Source of the DNA: Sternotherus odoratus
Lineage: Eukaryota > Chordata > Testudines > Kinosternidae
Length of the DNA: 64,000 nt
Assembly (NCBI GenBank): GCA_032164245.1
Contig: JAVMKO010000002.1
Location: forward strand, 95,059,340-95,123,339
Direction: 5' to 3'
This document shows positions 1 through 9,696 of this stretch, piece by piece. The notes below the pieces were generated by a model. The model did no database searches and was not told the origin of the DNA. It worked only from the letters and a program-made list of their open reading frames with translations. Position 1 is the first letter of the stretch. The number at the start of each line of letters is the position of its first letter. The translations under genes were made by a program, and so were the position numbers.

Positions 1-854
1 TTGATCTCTGCTAAGGACCAGTCTATATTGCACCTATCTCACAACAACAATGCAGGTCCCCCAGCATAAATGAGCTGCACTCATGTACAATGGGGCTTGT
101 ATGCCAGAAAAGCTTCCTCTAGTTTCAAGCTGGTGTAAGTCCCCATCCATGCAAGCCCTGTATTACCCCAGTGCAGCTCATCTAGAAGGGTTTGGGGTAC
201 AAGGAGGTTTGCACTAGTTTGGCTAGGCCAGTATAAATATCCCCATTACAGACTAAGCTTGCCATCCAGGATACTCTGAGAACATAGAAGATATGACTTT
301 GACTTTCAAAGAATTCCTCTCTCCCCTCCCACACACATAATCATGGTGATGATTTTTACTATGTGAATGTGGAACTGGACTGAGAACACCAACTCACTTC
401 AAAGAGGCCATCAAACAAGAATGACTTTCACTTACTACCAACCTGAGCTGGCTTTGAGCCAATAACCTAGAGGTGAAAAATCTCTCCATCCCATTATCTG
501 TCCTTTAAGACAGCCAGGCCAATTTCCCATTTTCTTTTAGCGTTAGCAGCTTGATGATCATGTAGAATTATTAAAGCTATATATATATTATTAAATATGA
601 TGGTAATTATGGACAATCTCATGTAATTGCCATTCCATTATTTTTAAAGACTGTTTATCACCACTCTTGTCTTATGCTTGAGAATAGATTTTATCTCCGT
701 TGTCTATCAAGCACGGTGTTGAATGAGTACATTATATGCTTGTGGAAATCATTTCTGTCTGTCTGCATGTCTCGCTGTTTTTACTCTCTTCACTGACCCT
801 GCCTCAGCTGAGACTTTAGCAGAAGTCTTTGAGGACCATGTTTGCCATCAGTTT
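1..854. other. No recognisable feature
   Basis: AT-rich sequence with a short TA-rich patch near 580-600. I see no exon-like frame, inverted repeat or known repeat family here. Confidence 0.5.
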
Positions 855-1495
855 GTAGTGGGGCAGCAGAAAGCAGCCCTGGAGAGGCCTTAGGCTGTGA
901 AAGGCTGATTGGGGAAGCAGCCTCAGATGGGGCCACACCCCAATCAGGCCACAGCTGGCCCTATTAGAGGGCTGTGGGCCAGAAGCTGGAGGAATCTCTC
1001 TCCGGCTTTGGCGGGAGAAGGACCTGGCTGCCTGAAGCAGAGCAGAGCAGTGCTGGGGATGGGCAAAGGGAGCTGGGGAGCTCCAGCCTGGTAACCCCCA
1101 GGCAGCAGGTCTTGGTGAAGGCCTATACAGGTACTGGGGCTGTAGAGGGGCAGTTTAGGAATAGGCAGAGGCAGATGGTCCTAATCCCTTGCCAATGATG
1201 AGTGGCCAGTGAGCGGGGGCTATATGATGACTGGCAGTAGTCACTGAGGCAAGGTGGGTATAGAGGGTTGGGGGTTCCTCTGGGAGGTGAGACCCAGAGT
1301 GTGGGGGCACGGGGTGGGGGGTGCAGCACCCCAAGGCAAAGGAGCACCGGGGTCCGGGAGGAACATTGGGGGCCAGTGGCAGGCGAGACACCGGCCAACA
1401 AGAGGCTCTCCGAGGGTTGAAGAGCTAATTTCCAAGACGACCAGCAGGAGGCACCACGCCGGTGAGTCTCGACCTTGCTACCCTGTTACATTCAA
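855..1495. repeat. GC-rich interspersed repeat, class unresolved
   Basis: About 640 bp of G-rich sequence stand sharply against AT-rich flanks. The text resembles a block I recall recurring in turtle assemblies, ending near a motif like ccagcaggaggcaccacgcc followed by ggtgagtctcg. No terminal inverted repeats, target duplication or coding domain can be seen, so the class (LTR, DNA element or other) is open. The short frames inside it on both strands are by-products of base composition. An old CpG island is less likely because CpG is sparse over most of the block. Confidence 0.5.
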
Positions 1496-1673
1496 ATAAT
1501 TGAGGATAGCATTTGGCCAGACAGCTTTTATCTTGGCCATATCTGTAGAAGTGGGGCTCCAAGTGAAAGGTGCCAATGAAAAACAGTCTGCTTTGTAGGA
1601 TACAGGTCCGATTTTGAGACTGATCTATATCCGAATCATTGCAGGTGCAACTAATGTAATTCAGACATCCAAG
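1496..1673. other. No recognisable feature
   Basis: Spacer between the GC-rich repeat and the Tigger-like MITE. Nothing recognisable. Confidence 0.5.
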
Positions 1674-1675
1674 TA

Positions 1676-1856
1676 CAGTGGAACCCCAGAATACCGCACC
1701 CCGCTATAGCACGAATCCGCTTGTAGCGCGGGGCTCCTGATGGCGGTGGCACGCGGCACTTTGATGTGGCGCGACCCCGAAATAGCACGACCCCCATTTT
1801 TACCGCGATCGGGTATTTTTGGATCCCGATCGTCGCGGTATTGCGGGGTCCGACTG
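1676..1856. mobile_element. Tigger/pogo-like MITE (Tc1-mariner superfamily)
   Basis: A 181-bp non-autonomous DNA element. Its left end begins cagtggaaccccagaatacc and the reverse complement of its right end begins cagtcggaccccgcaatacc, so the inverted repeats agree over about 22 bp with a few mismatches. It is flanked on both sides by TA (1674-1675 and 1857-1858), the target duplication expected for Tc1/mariner elements. The termini resemble the CAGT-type ends of the Tigger/pogo branch. An internal stem pairs ccgcgatcggg with cccgatcgtcgcgg near 1803-1841. There is no transposase frame, so it must have been mobilised in trans. Confidence 0.8.
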
Positions 1857-1858
1857 TA

Positions 1859-2091
1859 CTTGTCTGCGGCCACAAATCAAGTTCTCAGATGTGTAAAAAA
1901 ACCTAATTGTGTCTGCAAATAACTGTTGATGCAAAATTGTACCCACATGTATTTGCACCTATAATTTGCAGGTACCTATAGGAAGCTTTTAAAAATCTGA
2001 CCTTTTTAATGCCTTCTTATATGGTCAGCTTTTTTTGGTGTGCTAGCTGGGGACTGGTGTGGTATAAAGCATTAATGGGCTCCTGGCTGAG
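1859..2091. other. No recognisable feature
   Basis: AT-rich spacer with nothing recognisable. Confidence 0.5.
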
Positions 2092-2160
2092 GGCCTGATC
2101 TTGCTCCCATTGCAATCAATGTCAAAACTACTATTGACTTTAATGGTGCAGGATCAAGAC
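2092..2160. repeat. Degenerate foldback repeat (ttgacttcaatgg type)
   Basis: An imperfect palindrome: a left arm with gatcttgctcccattg and a right arm with caatggtgcaggatc-type sequence around a short centre. This is a common reptilian foldback repeat. Similar copies lie at 2523-2600 and 5087-5157. No target duplication was found. Confidence 0.5.
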
Positions 2161-2522
2161 TTCAGTTACCAGCCGTATCAAGATGTGTTTTTAATAGTTT
2201 TATTATCTATCTTATCGGAATGTATTTTAACTCCAGCGTCTGTTAGACAACTTTGAACAGAGATTGAACAAAGACAAAAAGGAGCATGGCCTATGTCAGC
2301 TGTTGTCTGTAAAGATTACACTTAAATACCATGAGATCCACAACACGTGGTAATTCATGTGCAAGTTTAACAGTGGTTTTAATCACCAGCCCACCAGCCT
2401 TCCAGATACATTGCTCTTTGAGAGAACACTGTTTTCATTGTCCTGTATCACTGTCCTGGCAGAACGTGTGTTTCTCCACAATGAACATAATCAAAACAAG
2501 CTCACACAACTGCAGCTAAGCA
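2161..2522. other. No recognisable feature
   Basis: Short frames overlap here but have no domain, no family resemblance and no convincing splice context. Confidence 0.5.
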
Positions 2523-2600
2523 CACTCCAGGGTGAAATCCTGGTCCCACTGAATTCAAGGGAAATGTGTCTATTGACTTCAGTGGAAGCAGGAGGTCGCC
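2523..2600. repeat. Degenerate foldback repeat (ttgacttcaatgg type)
   Basis: The left part reads gaaatcctggtcccactgaa and the right part contains tattgacttcagtgg, the same theme as the copies at 2092 and 5087. It is more decayed, and the arms no longer pair fully. Confidence 0.4.
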
Positions 2601-2794
2601 CCAGAAGTTTGATTTGTCACTGATTTATTTCACTTTTATACCAGCGTGAAACTGCAATAACAGTGGTGAGCCGGGACCAAGAATTTGGTGCAGATATGAG
2701 TGCATAGCCCAAATGTAGATTCTTTCCAGCACCATCAGTCTTTCCTCTTAACAGTTCCTGTGAAAACTGTAGAGAGAACAAGCTGGTAATATAA
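2601..2794. other. No recognisable feature
   Basis: Spacer before the CR1 element. Nothing recognisable. Confidence 0.5.
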
Positions 2795-3292
2795 AATCAT
2801 AGAAATGCAGAGCTGGTCATCAAGAAGTCATCTAATCTAGCCACTTGTGCTGAAGCAGGACCAAGAAAACCTAGATAATCTCTGTTGAGTATTTGTCTAA
2901 CCTGTTTTTAAAAACCTCCAGTGACAGATTCCACAACCTCCTTTGGAAGCCTATTCCAATGCTTAGCTATCCTTAGTCAGAAACTTTATCCTAACATCTA
3001 ACCTAAATCACCCATGTTGTAGATTAAGCTCATTACTTCTTGTCATGTCTTCAGTGGACATGGAGAACAACTGTTCACAGTCCTCTTTATAACAGTCCTT
3101 AATATATTTGAAGAATGTTCCCAGATCCCCCTCAGTCTTCTTTTCTTAAGACTAAACATGCCCAGTTTTTTAACCTTTCCTCACAGGTCAGGTTTTCTAA
3201 ATGTTTTGTCATTTTTGTTGCTCTCCTTTGGACTCTCTCCAATTTGTCCACATCTTTCCTAAAGTGTGGTGCCTAGAACTGGACACTGTACT
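2795..3292 (-). mobile_element. CR1 LINE, 5'-truncated 3' end
   Basis: About 500 bp of a CR1 non-LTR retrotransposon on the minus strand. The plus strand opens with aaatcatagaaatgcagagc, the complement of the CR1 3' tail, and continues through recognisable CR1 text such as tgtctaacctgtttttaaaa and cttcttttcttaagactaaa. The last part, read on the minus strand, corresponds to the C-terminal part of the CR1 reverse-transcriptase ORF, including an RVQRRATKM-like stretch just after the truncation point. Substitutions and small indels interrupt the frame, so it is a dead, fairly old copy. Truncation at the 5' end is normal for CR1. Confidence 0.92.
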
Positions 3293-4078
3293 GGGGAGGG
3301 ATGGAGGATGAGGATAACAGTAACAAGATCTCACAGTTACACAGGCTTGTTATGTGAACAGCTGATGGTCCCCTTACAGCTAAAAAATTTTGCATTTGTT
3401 TCTTTTGAACAACACACATTGTCCAGAACAGAGCAGACATTCTGGGTAAGGAGCACTTCGATCTGTGCCTGGTTACATCATGGTCAGTAATGAGTAAATG
3501 AAAACAAAGCTGGAAAATGTAATCAGGGGCTGTCAATCTTGATGGAGTCCCTTCAATAGAATGTTATCTAACTGCTACTAACCCCTCCCTCCCCCTCCCC
3601 CCCCACACACCCCGCCTCCACTTTTCACATCAAAAGACTAAGCTGTTGTGGGGTATTCTCATCCCTGCCTAACAATTTCTTGCTGATGGAGACCCTAATG
3701 GGGACTCTTGCAGATCCTCACAATGTTAAGCCAGCTCCTTACCCTGCAAGGTGCTGGGCACCTCCTAGTGCACTGATTATCAAATGCTGTTCCAGAGCAA
3801 TAGCCCACAATGGCCTCATTCTGGCACATCTGCTGTCCTGTGCCTCTGGTAGTGCGCAATGCCTGACACTTTAGAGCAAAATAATAAAATCTATAGTTAA
3901 AAACAGAACTAGCCAATTCAAAATGCTGTAGAGGGAACAAAAATTCTTTCCTGACCTCTGCTGTTTGCCTCCTAACCCATCATATTTCCTTCGAGAAATA
4001 CATTATTTCTCCCTACTCACATACTGTCCAATTCCATTGGCCATTTAGTAATTTGAACTGGTCTAAATTACTGGTCAG
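3293..4078. other. Unannotated; C-rich low-complexity patch
   Basis: No gene or known repeat was recognised. A pyrimidine/C-rich tract lies at about 3580-3620. Overlapping frames on both strands (3266-3536 and 3680-3940) have no supporting features. Confidence 0.5.
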
Positions 4079-4158
4079 TTGTATTGTACTAAATACAATT
4101 GAATTGTACTAAATTCAGTGAATTGTGCTAAATACAACTGAATTGTACTAAATTACTG
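4079..4158. repeat. Tandem repeat, four ~20-bp units
   Basis: Four consecutive 19-20-bp units share the core attgtactaaat, beginning at about 4080, 4100, 4119 and 4139. The first unit, ttgtattgtactaaatacaa, is nearly self-complementary. The array is flanked by near-identical direct repeats taaattactggtcagt and taaattactgactggtcagt, so the outer sequence may have been duplicated with it. The units have diverged at several positions. Direct repetition without uniform unique spacers rules out a CRISPR-like array. Confidence 0.8.
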
Positions 4159-4376
4159 ACTGGTCAGTATTTCGTCTGAACAGCTTCCCAGAAAAAAAAA
4201 CCTAGTTTAATCAAAATCTAAATATTTTGTGGGAAAGTGTTAATGGCAACAAGATATTCAATGGGGAAAAAGTAAAAATGTTTCATTTTGAATACGTTAA
4301 ATCATTTTGTTTTGACTTTTACATTACAGTGACATGTTAACTGTAATATATGTATATTTAATATTATGTATGTATT
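4159..4376. other. AT-rich spacer
   Basis: AT-rich, ending in an alternating TA tract that served as the target of the next retroinsert. No other feature. Confidence 0.5.
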
Positions 4377-4390
4377 ATATATTATATTTA

Positions 4391-4572
4391 ACTCCGCCAT
4401 TGCTTGGTCCCAAGCCCAAGATGTGAAAGGAGGGGGGTTTTGCGTTGGGCTAGCAACCCACCATGTAAAAAATGAATGCTACAGAAACGTCAACCAAATC
4501 TTCAGCGAATGGAGAATGGTTGGCGCCTTATGCTCCACCAGGAGTGAAGAGGATAAGAAGAAGAAGAAGAAG
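4391..4572 (+). mobile_element. Non-LTR retrotransposon 3' end with (AAG)n tail
   Basis: A 182-bp insert bounded by a perfect 14-bp target duplication, atatattatattta, at 4377-4390 and 4573-4586. It ends in an AAG microsatellite (about 4555-4572), and its body includes ccattgcttggtcccaagcc and ggcgccttatgctccacc. Severe 5' truncation, a simple-sequence 3' tail and a duplication of this size are the signature of target-primed reverse transcription. The clade is unsure: the text resembles 3' ends of R4/Dong- or RTE-like elements, not CR1. An open frame runs through it on the plus strand but it is not a gene. Confidence 0.8.
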
Positions 4573-4586
4573 ATATATTATATTTA

Positions 4587-5086
4587 GTATTTGAAAAGAA
4601 AAATCAAAGCAAAAGGTTTTGCCGGTCTTGAATTAATTTTAAAAAAATTTTTGTTTCATTAAAATTTTAGCTTTTCGTTCCAATTTGAAACGAATTTTCC
4701 CCCCTAAAAATGTTGGAATTTCTATGGAACAGAAATTTCAGCTCTCAACCAGTTCTGTTTGTAACTAATGGTTGGACTATCATATCTAAGAGCTGGGCTC
4801 AATCATGGCTGTATATGCAAACACATACAACAAAACAAAGAAATTAATTTCCATCCAGCAGATGGAATTAAAACATTGTTTGCAATGGCAATTTTCAGGT
4901 AATCTTCAGGAGTCGGATAGCACTAGTGAAGACAAGATGTAGATGACTTCACCACAGCCAGGTCATGTAATCCTCTCTTTAGAACCATTAGCTGATACAC
5001 ACTAAAAAGGCCAACAGGATTCGTACATTTTTTTAACCCCTTCTAGGGTTAAATGACAGAGTGACAATAAAAACTATTGATGAAAT
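4587..5086. other. Unannotated; A/T-run repeat-like stretch
   Basis: The part at about 4600-4770 holds alternating runs of A and T around tttcgttccaatttgaaacg. It resembles a low-complexity reptilian repeat also hinted at near 28980-29080, but I cannot define ends. The rest shows nothing. Confidence 0.35.
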
Positions 5087-5157
5087 CCTGACTCCAGTGA
5101 AGTTAATGGTAAAGCTTCTATCTATTGACTTCAATGGGGCTAGGATTCCACCCAGGT
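5087..5157. repeat. Foldback repeat (ttgacttcaatgg type)
   Basis: The left arm has gaaatcctgactccagtgaa and the right arm has ttgacttcaatggggctagg followed by attcca, so the arms pair as an imperfect hairpin. It is the same family as 2092 and 2523 and the clearest of the three copies. No flanking duplication is evident. Confidence 0.6.
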
Positions 5158-6090
5158 AACCTATATACTGTTCTCAATGTTGCTATCACCAGTGGAGCTG
5201 CACCACTGCATAGAGGTAGATTTCTCAAAAATTGCAAAGGTGTAAAAAAGAGCAAAGGCTCTTGGCCATTAATGTAAAGCTGCAGCAGCACTTTAGTTTT
5301 GCATTTAATGTGAAGTCTATAATTCACAATTGTTATTCAATTTTCATCTGCCTGTAGAATCAAACAGCAGAAATCCCTTAACTACATCAGAAAACTGGTC
5401 CAAGATCCGCTAGAGAGAGCAAGAGCAAGACCGAGAGAATACCAGAACTGCTAAGCAGCACAGCTGTATCCTGAAAGACAAACAGAGGTAAACTGGGGAG
5501 GGGGGAGAGGCAGAGTGGAGGAGGATAGGTTAATGGCACAGAAACCATAAGAAATTATGGAGAAAAGGGGGTTTGGGGGATGATGGAATAGGAGGACATT
5601 AATGTTCCTGTAAGTTTTGAAATTGTTCCAAATATAATTATATTCATGTTATTTAGTATCTGTTATCCTAGCTAATTTATAGCTACTTAAGCTTTTTTAA
5701 AAAACAAAAACAAATATGTTTTTGCAAATACACAATCTTTTAAACTATTTCCATTTTTAACAGCCTGCAGAAAAACTGAGGGATTCATCTCGGGACAGCT
5801 GGGAGTAGGGTAGATTAATAGGCTAGAAATTCAAGTTGTCCTAAAAACTTGTATAAACAAATCTATAAAAGTAAATAGCAGCTCCTAGAGTATAAACAAA
5901 ATGATTCTCAATTTTAGTTTGAGGATCTTTTCCTTATCTAGTAATGAATTTTATTCCTAAAATCGTTGCCCAGTCCCAGACACAATATTTTCTAATGGAA
6001 AACCAGCCATGTATACCCTTATGCTACGCACATTTCAACTTCTAAAATAGTTTTAACTCATTGAACTAGCTTCTGAAGTTGGTGTTTACA
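5158..6090. other. No recognisable feature
   Basis: AT-rich, with a purine-rich patch at about 5400-5530. No exon-like frame or repeat family was recognised. Confidence 0.5.
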
Positions 6091-6438
6091 TGGGTCCTGA
6101 ACCAGTAAAGCAATTTAGCATTTGCTTAACTTTAACCCTATGAACAGTCCCAATAAAGTCAAGTCATGGGACTATTTAACCAGTGGCTCTCAAACTTTTG
6201 TACTGGTGACCCCTTTCAAATAGCAAGTCTTTGAGTGCGACCCCCTTTATAAATTAAAAACACTTTTTAATATATTTAACACCATTATTAATGCTGGAGG
6301 CAAATCGGGATTTGGGATGGAGGTTGACAGCTTGCGACTCCCCATATAATAACCTCGTGACCACCTGAGGGGTCCAGACTCCCAGTTTGAGAACCCACAA
6401 TTTAAGCACATAGTGAAGTGTTCTGATACAATAGGGCC
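6091..6438. repeat. Foldback element interrupted by a hAT
   Basis: The outer arms read gggtcctgaaccagtaaagc on the left (about 6094) and tgttctgatacaatagggcc on the right (about 6419-6438), which are inverted versions of each other. Inner arms with atttgcttaac and atttaagcacat extend the pairing. The element is the same type as 36914, 41793 and 49321. A 219-bp hAT element (6181-6399) sits near its centre, so the foldback element is the older insertion. Confidence 0.7.
6181..6399. mobile_element. Non-autonomous hAT element
   Basis: A 219-bp element beginning cagtggctctcaaacttttg and ending in the inverted match agtttgagaaccca. Internal text such as gtgacccctttcaaatagc and taaattaaaaacacttttta matches a hAT type I recall as frequent in turtles. 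The flanks atttaac (6174-6180) and atttaag (6400-6406) form a near-perfect target duplication, as expected for hAT. No coding capacity. Confidence 0.85.
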
Positions 6439-7128
6439 ACAGGGGTCTTCACATTTTCCAAGTCCGGAAGAGGGGGACTCAGCAAAGCTACTTCAAGTTA
6501 CTGGACACTGCAGACTCAACATAATTCACTGTGAACAGTTTCAATGCAATCTGGAGGTGCAAAAAATGTACATGCTGCTGAAAGACACACATTGTATACT
6601 TGTAAAAATATACATGGGGCTTGTCATATACTTTTACATCATATTGTCTCCCAGCAGAGCTAATTTAATTCAACTAAATACTGAGCTCTTTCACCTGTCA
6701 CTGGAGATGGCAGACTGCTGTACTGGCAGGGAGTTGAAACCCATGAATGCTCTGCATTAATATGATAGCAAGGTGATGTGACTGTTTCCTGGGAAACAGC
6801 TAAAGGCATGCCTGATGCATCCTATAAACCTTCTGGAGATGGGACAGCAGCTTTTTAATATTTAACTAAGTAAACCTATGCAACACATACACTCTTTATT
6901 TAGCACTATTTCATACAATGTGGTATTCCAGTTTGGATTCACACAGGTGATGAAGGGCCTAAATCAGTGAATCTCTTTACAAATGCCTTGACTGGTGTAG
7001 GGGATATTAGCAGTTTTATTACTGATCAGTTTTATTACTGATATTAGCTATTTTTATTTATCTGGCCACATACTCCAGTTGGTTTTCATTTAATATATCT
7101 GAGCACTTGAAATAGTTTCTCTTTGGAA
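6439..7128. other. Unannotated; small duplication near 7011-7040
   Basis: A 115-codon frame at 6413-6760 starts inside repeat sequence and has no family resemblance. A 16-bp direct duplication, agttttattactgatc-type, lies at about 7012-7041. Nothing else was recognised. Confidence 0.5.
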
Positions 7129-7180
7129 GGAGTGTGGGCCTGTGATTAGAACCCAGGATTTCAAGCTCTTCCACTAACTT
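7129..7180 (+). repeat. MIR/CORE-SINE, 5' part
   Basis: Contains gattagaacccaggatttca, which matches the box-B region of a MIR-type SINE. It is continued by the piece at 7484-7680 after an intervening MITE. Old and diverged. Confidence 0.65.
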
Positions 7181-7483
7181 AGGGCTGGTCTTCACTACCC
7201 GCCGGATTGGCGGGTAGTGATTGATCTTTTGGCGATCGAGTTCTCGCGTCTTGTGAAGACACGAGAAATCGATCGCCCGCAGCGCCCCCGTCGACTCCGG
7301 AACTCCAGCTTGCCAGGAGGCGCAAGCTGGAGTCGACGGGGGAGTGCGCCGCCGACTGCTACCGCCGTGAGGACGGCAGGTAAGTCGGCTGCAGATACGC
7401 AAACTTCAGCTACGTGATTCAGGTAGCTGAAGCTGCATATCTGCAGTCGATTCCCACCTCCCCCCGGAGTGGGGACCAGCGCT
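7181..7483. mobile_element. Serial-hairpin MITE
   Basis: A 303-bp element with ends agggctggtcttcact and, inverted, agcgctggtccccact. Almost its whole length folds into successive stems: 7193-7219 (11-bp perfect arms), 7231-7277 (20 of 22 pairs), 7285-7342 (14-bp perfect outer arms cccccgtcgactcc plus a second 11-bp stem inside), and 7389-7446 (arms with cttcagctac and gtagctgaag). I recall this type as abundant in turtle genomes. The superfamily is not certain. No protein is encoded. It lies inside a MIR, whose two halves flank it. Confidence 0.8.
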
Positions 7484-7680
7484 CTGTGTGTAGCCTTGGG
7501 CAAGCCCCTTTAACCTCTAGGTGCTTCTTAGAAAGATTAATTAAGCCTCACCACATGGCTATGAAGTAGTGAACACTATTATTACTTGCACTTTAGAGAC
7601 TGGGAAAATCACCTTGAGATCTCTGGATGACATGAGCTCTACAGAAAACACAAAGTATTATCAATTCGGGATTGCTTTGT
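7484..7680 (+). repeat. MIR/CORE-SINE, 3' part
   Basis: Begins tgtgtagccttgggcaagcc, the conserved MIR segment that normally follows the sequence ending at 7180. It continues through cttgagatctctggatga into a tail like that of MIR/L2 elements (acaaagtattatcaat). The two pieces are collinear, showing that the MITE at 7181 inserted into a pre-existing MIR. Confidence 0.7.
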
Positions 7681-9105
7681 AAAAATTTACAACAATTCCC
7701 TGCCCCCATTTACGGTAATATGATTTTATGTTATTTAGTATCTCTTATTCTGCTCTGTTATATTAACATCTAACACTGTATTTTCTGTTGAAATAGTTAG
7801 AACCAGTTTCAAATGATGCATCCTTTTATATCCTAAAAAATTATATTCCAGGAACACAGCATAGATTTAATGTTAACATAACGTTTTGTGAAGCTTATAA
7901 CTGTACTGACATGAGCTTCCCACAGATGCAAAAACCTAGAGAAAGAAATCTATGTAGGGGCTAAGGTTAAGTTTGATCAGCTGCACAGGTAGCAGTGTTC
8001 AGTGTAATTAAGAGCACAGTGGGTTTCTTTGCACATCATTCTGTGTCAGTGTCTAACTGACTTTAACAAATGAACTTGACAGTTTAGCATTTATTTTCCA
8101 GTTTTAGGGTTTTAATGTCCCACTACCAGCACACATATATGATCATAATAAATGATGTTGTCTAATGCCTGCTTATTGCAAAATGTTCTTATAATTTCTG
8201 ACCTACTCTGCACTTTCAGGTCAATGCAGTATTTCAGCTTTATTAAAAGAAAAGATTTCACTCTGTACCTTCTCCCATCATGTTTGTGGAACATTCCTGA
8301 CATCTTTGGTCATCTCTTCAATCCTAGTATATCATCGGAGTTTTGGTTAGTTTTCACTCTGTTCTTGTCATCTCCCACACAATGTAGGGATTAAGGAGGC
8401 TTAATTCTCATCATTTGGGGAGGATAAAGGCAAAACTTTATAAAAATGTGGGGAGAAATGCAGGAAACTATTTGCTTGAAATCTTGCTAGTGGAGAAAGT
8501 GTTCTCACAAGGTTGCCCTCTTATTACCTTGCAGGGAATATACTCTATTTGGAGAGTTAAAACTCTCTACCTGCAGCTGTTCAGTACACCCCAAAAATGT
8601 AAAACATGTTGGGAGGCCAAATTAACCTTCCAAAGCTTGTTAGGAAAGCATCTTTATTTTACCATTGCTGTCGGCATGAGTTCACTCACCTGTCTGCCCC
8701 TGAGTGGAGCCCCAGAAGCAGTGACTTGCTTAAAGTGACAACCAGGGATCTTAGAAATCTATTTGCCACAGAAAAATGCGGGATTTATGTTTCTACAGAG
8801 AATCTTTAGTTTTTTATATTTTGCGAAAAAAATAATATATATTAACTATGAATTAAATTTTACTGAAAGTACCTGTGTCAATTTATTCAACCTCCCCCAC
8901 TTATGGTTGATTTTTGAACACGCTTTAAATATATATTGCTAAACACGCCAATAAACTGCTTCTGGCAGATAGAGGTTACTCAATGACATATAGGAATTTG
9001 TGTTTTAATTCATTTCAAATGTCACGTGCATTTTCATAATTAAAATCATGAAAAGATGCTGGAAACTTTAAAAATCTCCCCTGTTTAAGCAATTCTTCCA
9101 TAGAC
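7681..9105. other. No recognisable feature
   Basis: AT-rich. Short frames at 8112-8394 and 8415-8809 have no domain or splice support, and no repeat family was recognised. Confidence 0.5.
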
Positions 9106-9230
9106 CTAGCGCTGTCTGGCTTGGGGGTTAGCTCAGCTTAACTACATTGCTCAGGGGTGTTAATTTTTCACCCCCAACCCCCAAGCAACGAAGCTAAGCA
9201 ATCTAACTTTTTAGTGTAGACCAGGCCTTA
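9106..9230. mobile_element. Palindromic MITE
   Basis: About 125 bp, beginning ctagcgctgtctggcttggg and ending agtgtagaccaggcctta. The inner arms pair gttagctcagcttaac with the complement of aagctaagcaatctaac around a centre of aatttttca. It resembles a recurrent turtle MITE with a tgtagacca terminus and is related in style to the element at 24515. The target duplication is not clear. Confidence 0.65.
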
Positions 9231-9504
9231 GACTCTCCTCTCCTTCTTGCATATGTATCAGATAATTCTGACTTGTATTTGTGTACTTTTAATCACCTGG
9301 GTAGCTAAGGATGGAGAGGATGATATGGCTTTATTTTTCTGTGTCCACAGCCACCCTACTTCTATCCATTGTTTGTTCCCTCAAGCTTATAGCTCTTCAT
9401 CCGCTGCACTATTCGGGGTTTAACAATTAGGACACTGGTTTTCTTCTTTGCTGCAAAACCAATTTAAAGCAGTATCCCCACACTCGATACGAGGAACAAC
9501 TTTT
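9231..9504. other. No recognisable feature
   Basis: Spacer between the MITE and the CR1. Nothing recognisable. Confidence 0.5.
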
Positions 9505-9696
9505 AAACTATAAAGATAGTTAAGTACTGGAATAGGCTTTCAAGGGAGGTTGTGGAATCCCCGTCATCTGTGGTTTTTAAGAGCAGGTTAGATAAACACC
9601 TGTCAGGGATGGTCTAGGCTTAGTTGGTCTTGTCTCAGCACAGGAGCTGGACTAGAATACCTTGGGCGGTCCCTTCTAGCCCTATGTTTCTATTAT
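9505..9696 (+). mobile_element. CR1 LINE, extreme 3' end
   Basis: About 190 bp of CR1 in plus orientation. Recognisable text includes tactggaataggctttcaag, ggttgtggaatccccgtcat and the terminal cccttctagccctatgtttc followed by tat. Translated, the first part corresponds to the last residues of the CR1 reverse-transcriptase ORF, and the rest is 3' UTR. Heavily 5'-truncated and inactive. Confidence 0.92.

Noticed and set aside
4079..4158. CRISPR-like array
   Set aside because: Units abut directly with no unique spacers, and the surrounding DNA is plainly vertebrate.
6413..6760. 115-codon frame as a gene
   Set aside because: Its start lies in the right arm of a foldback repeat and the translation has no family resemblance.
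7200..7500. CpG island promoter
   Set aside because: The GC- and CpG-rich sequence is the serial-hairpin MITE itself, with exact element ends.
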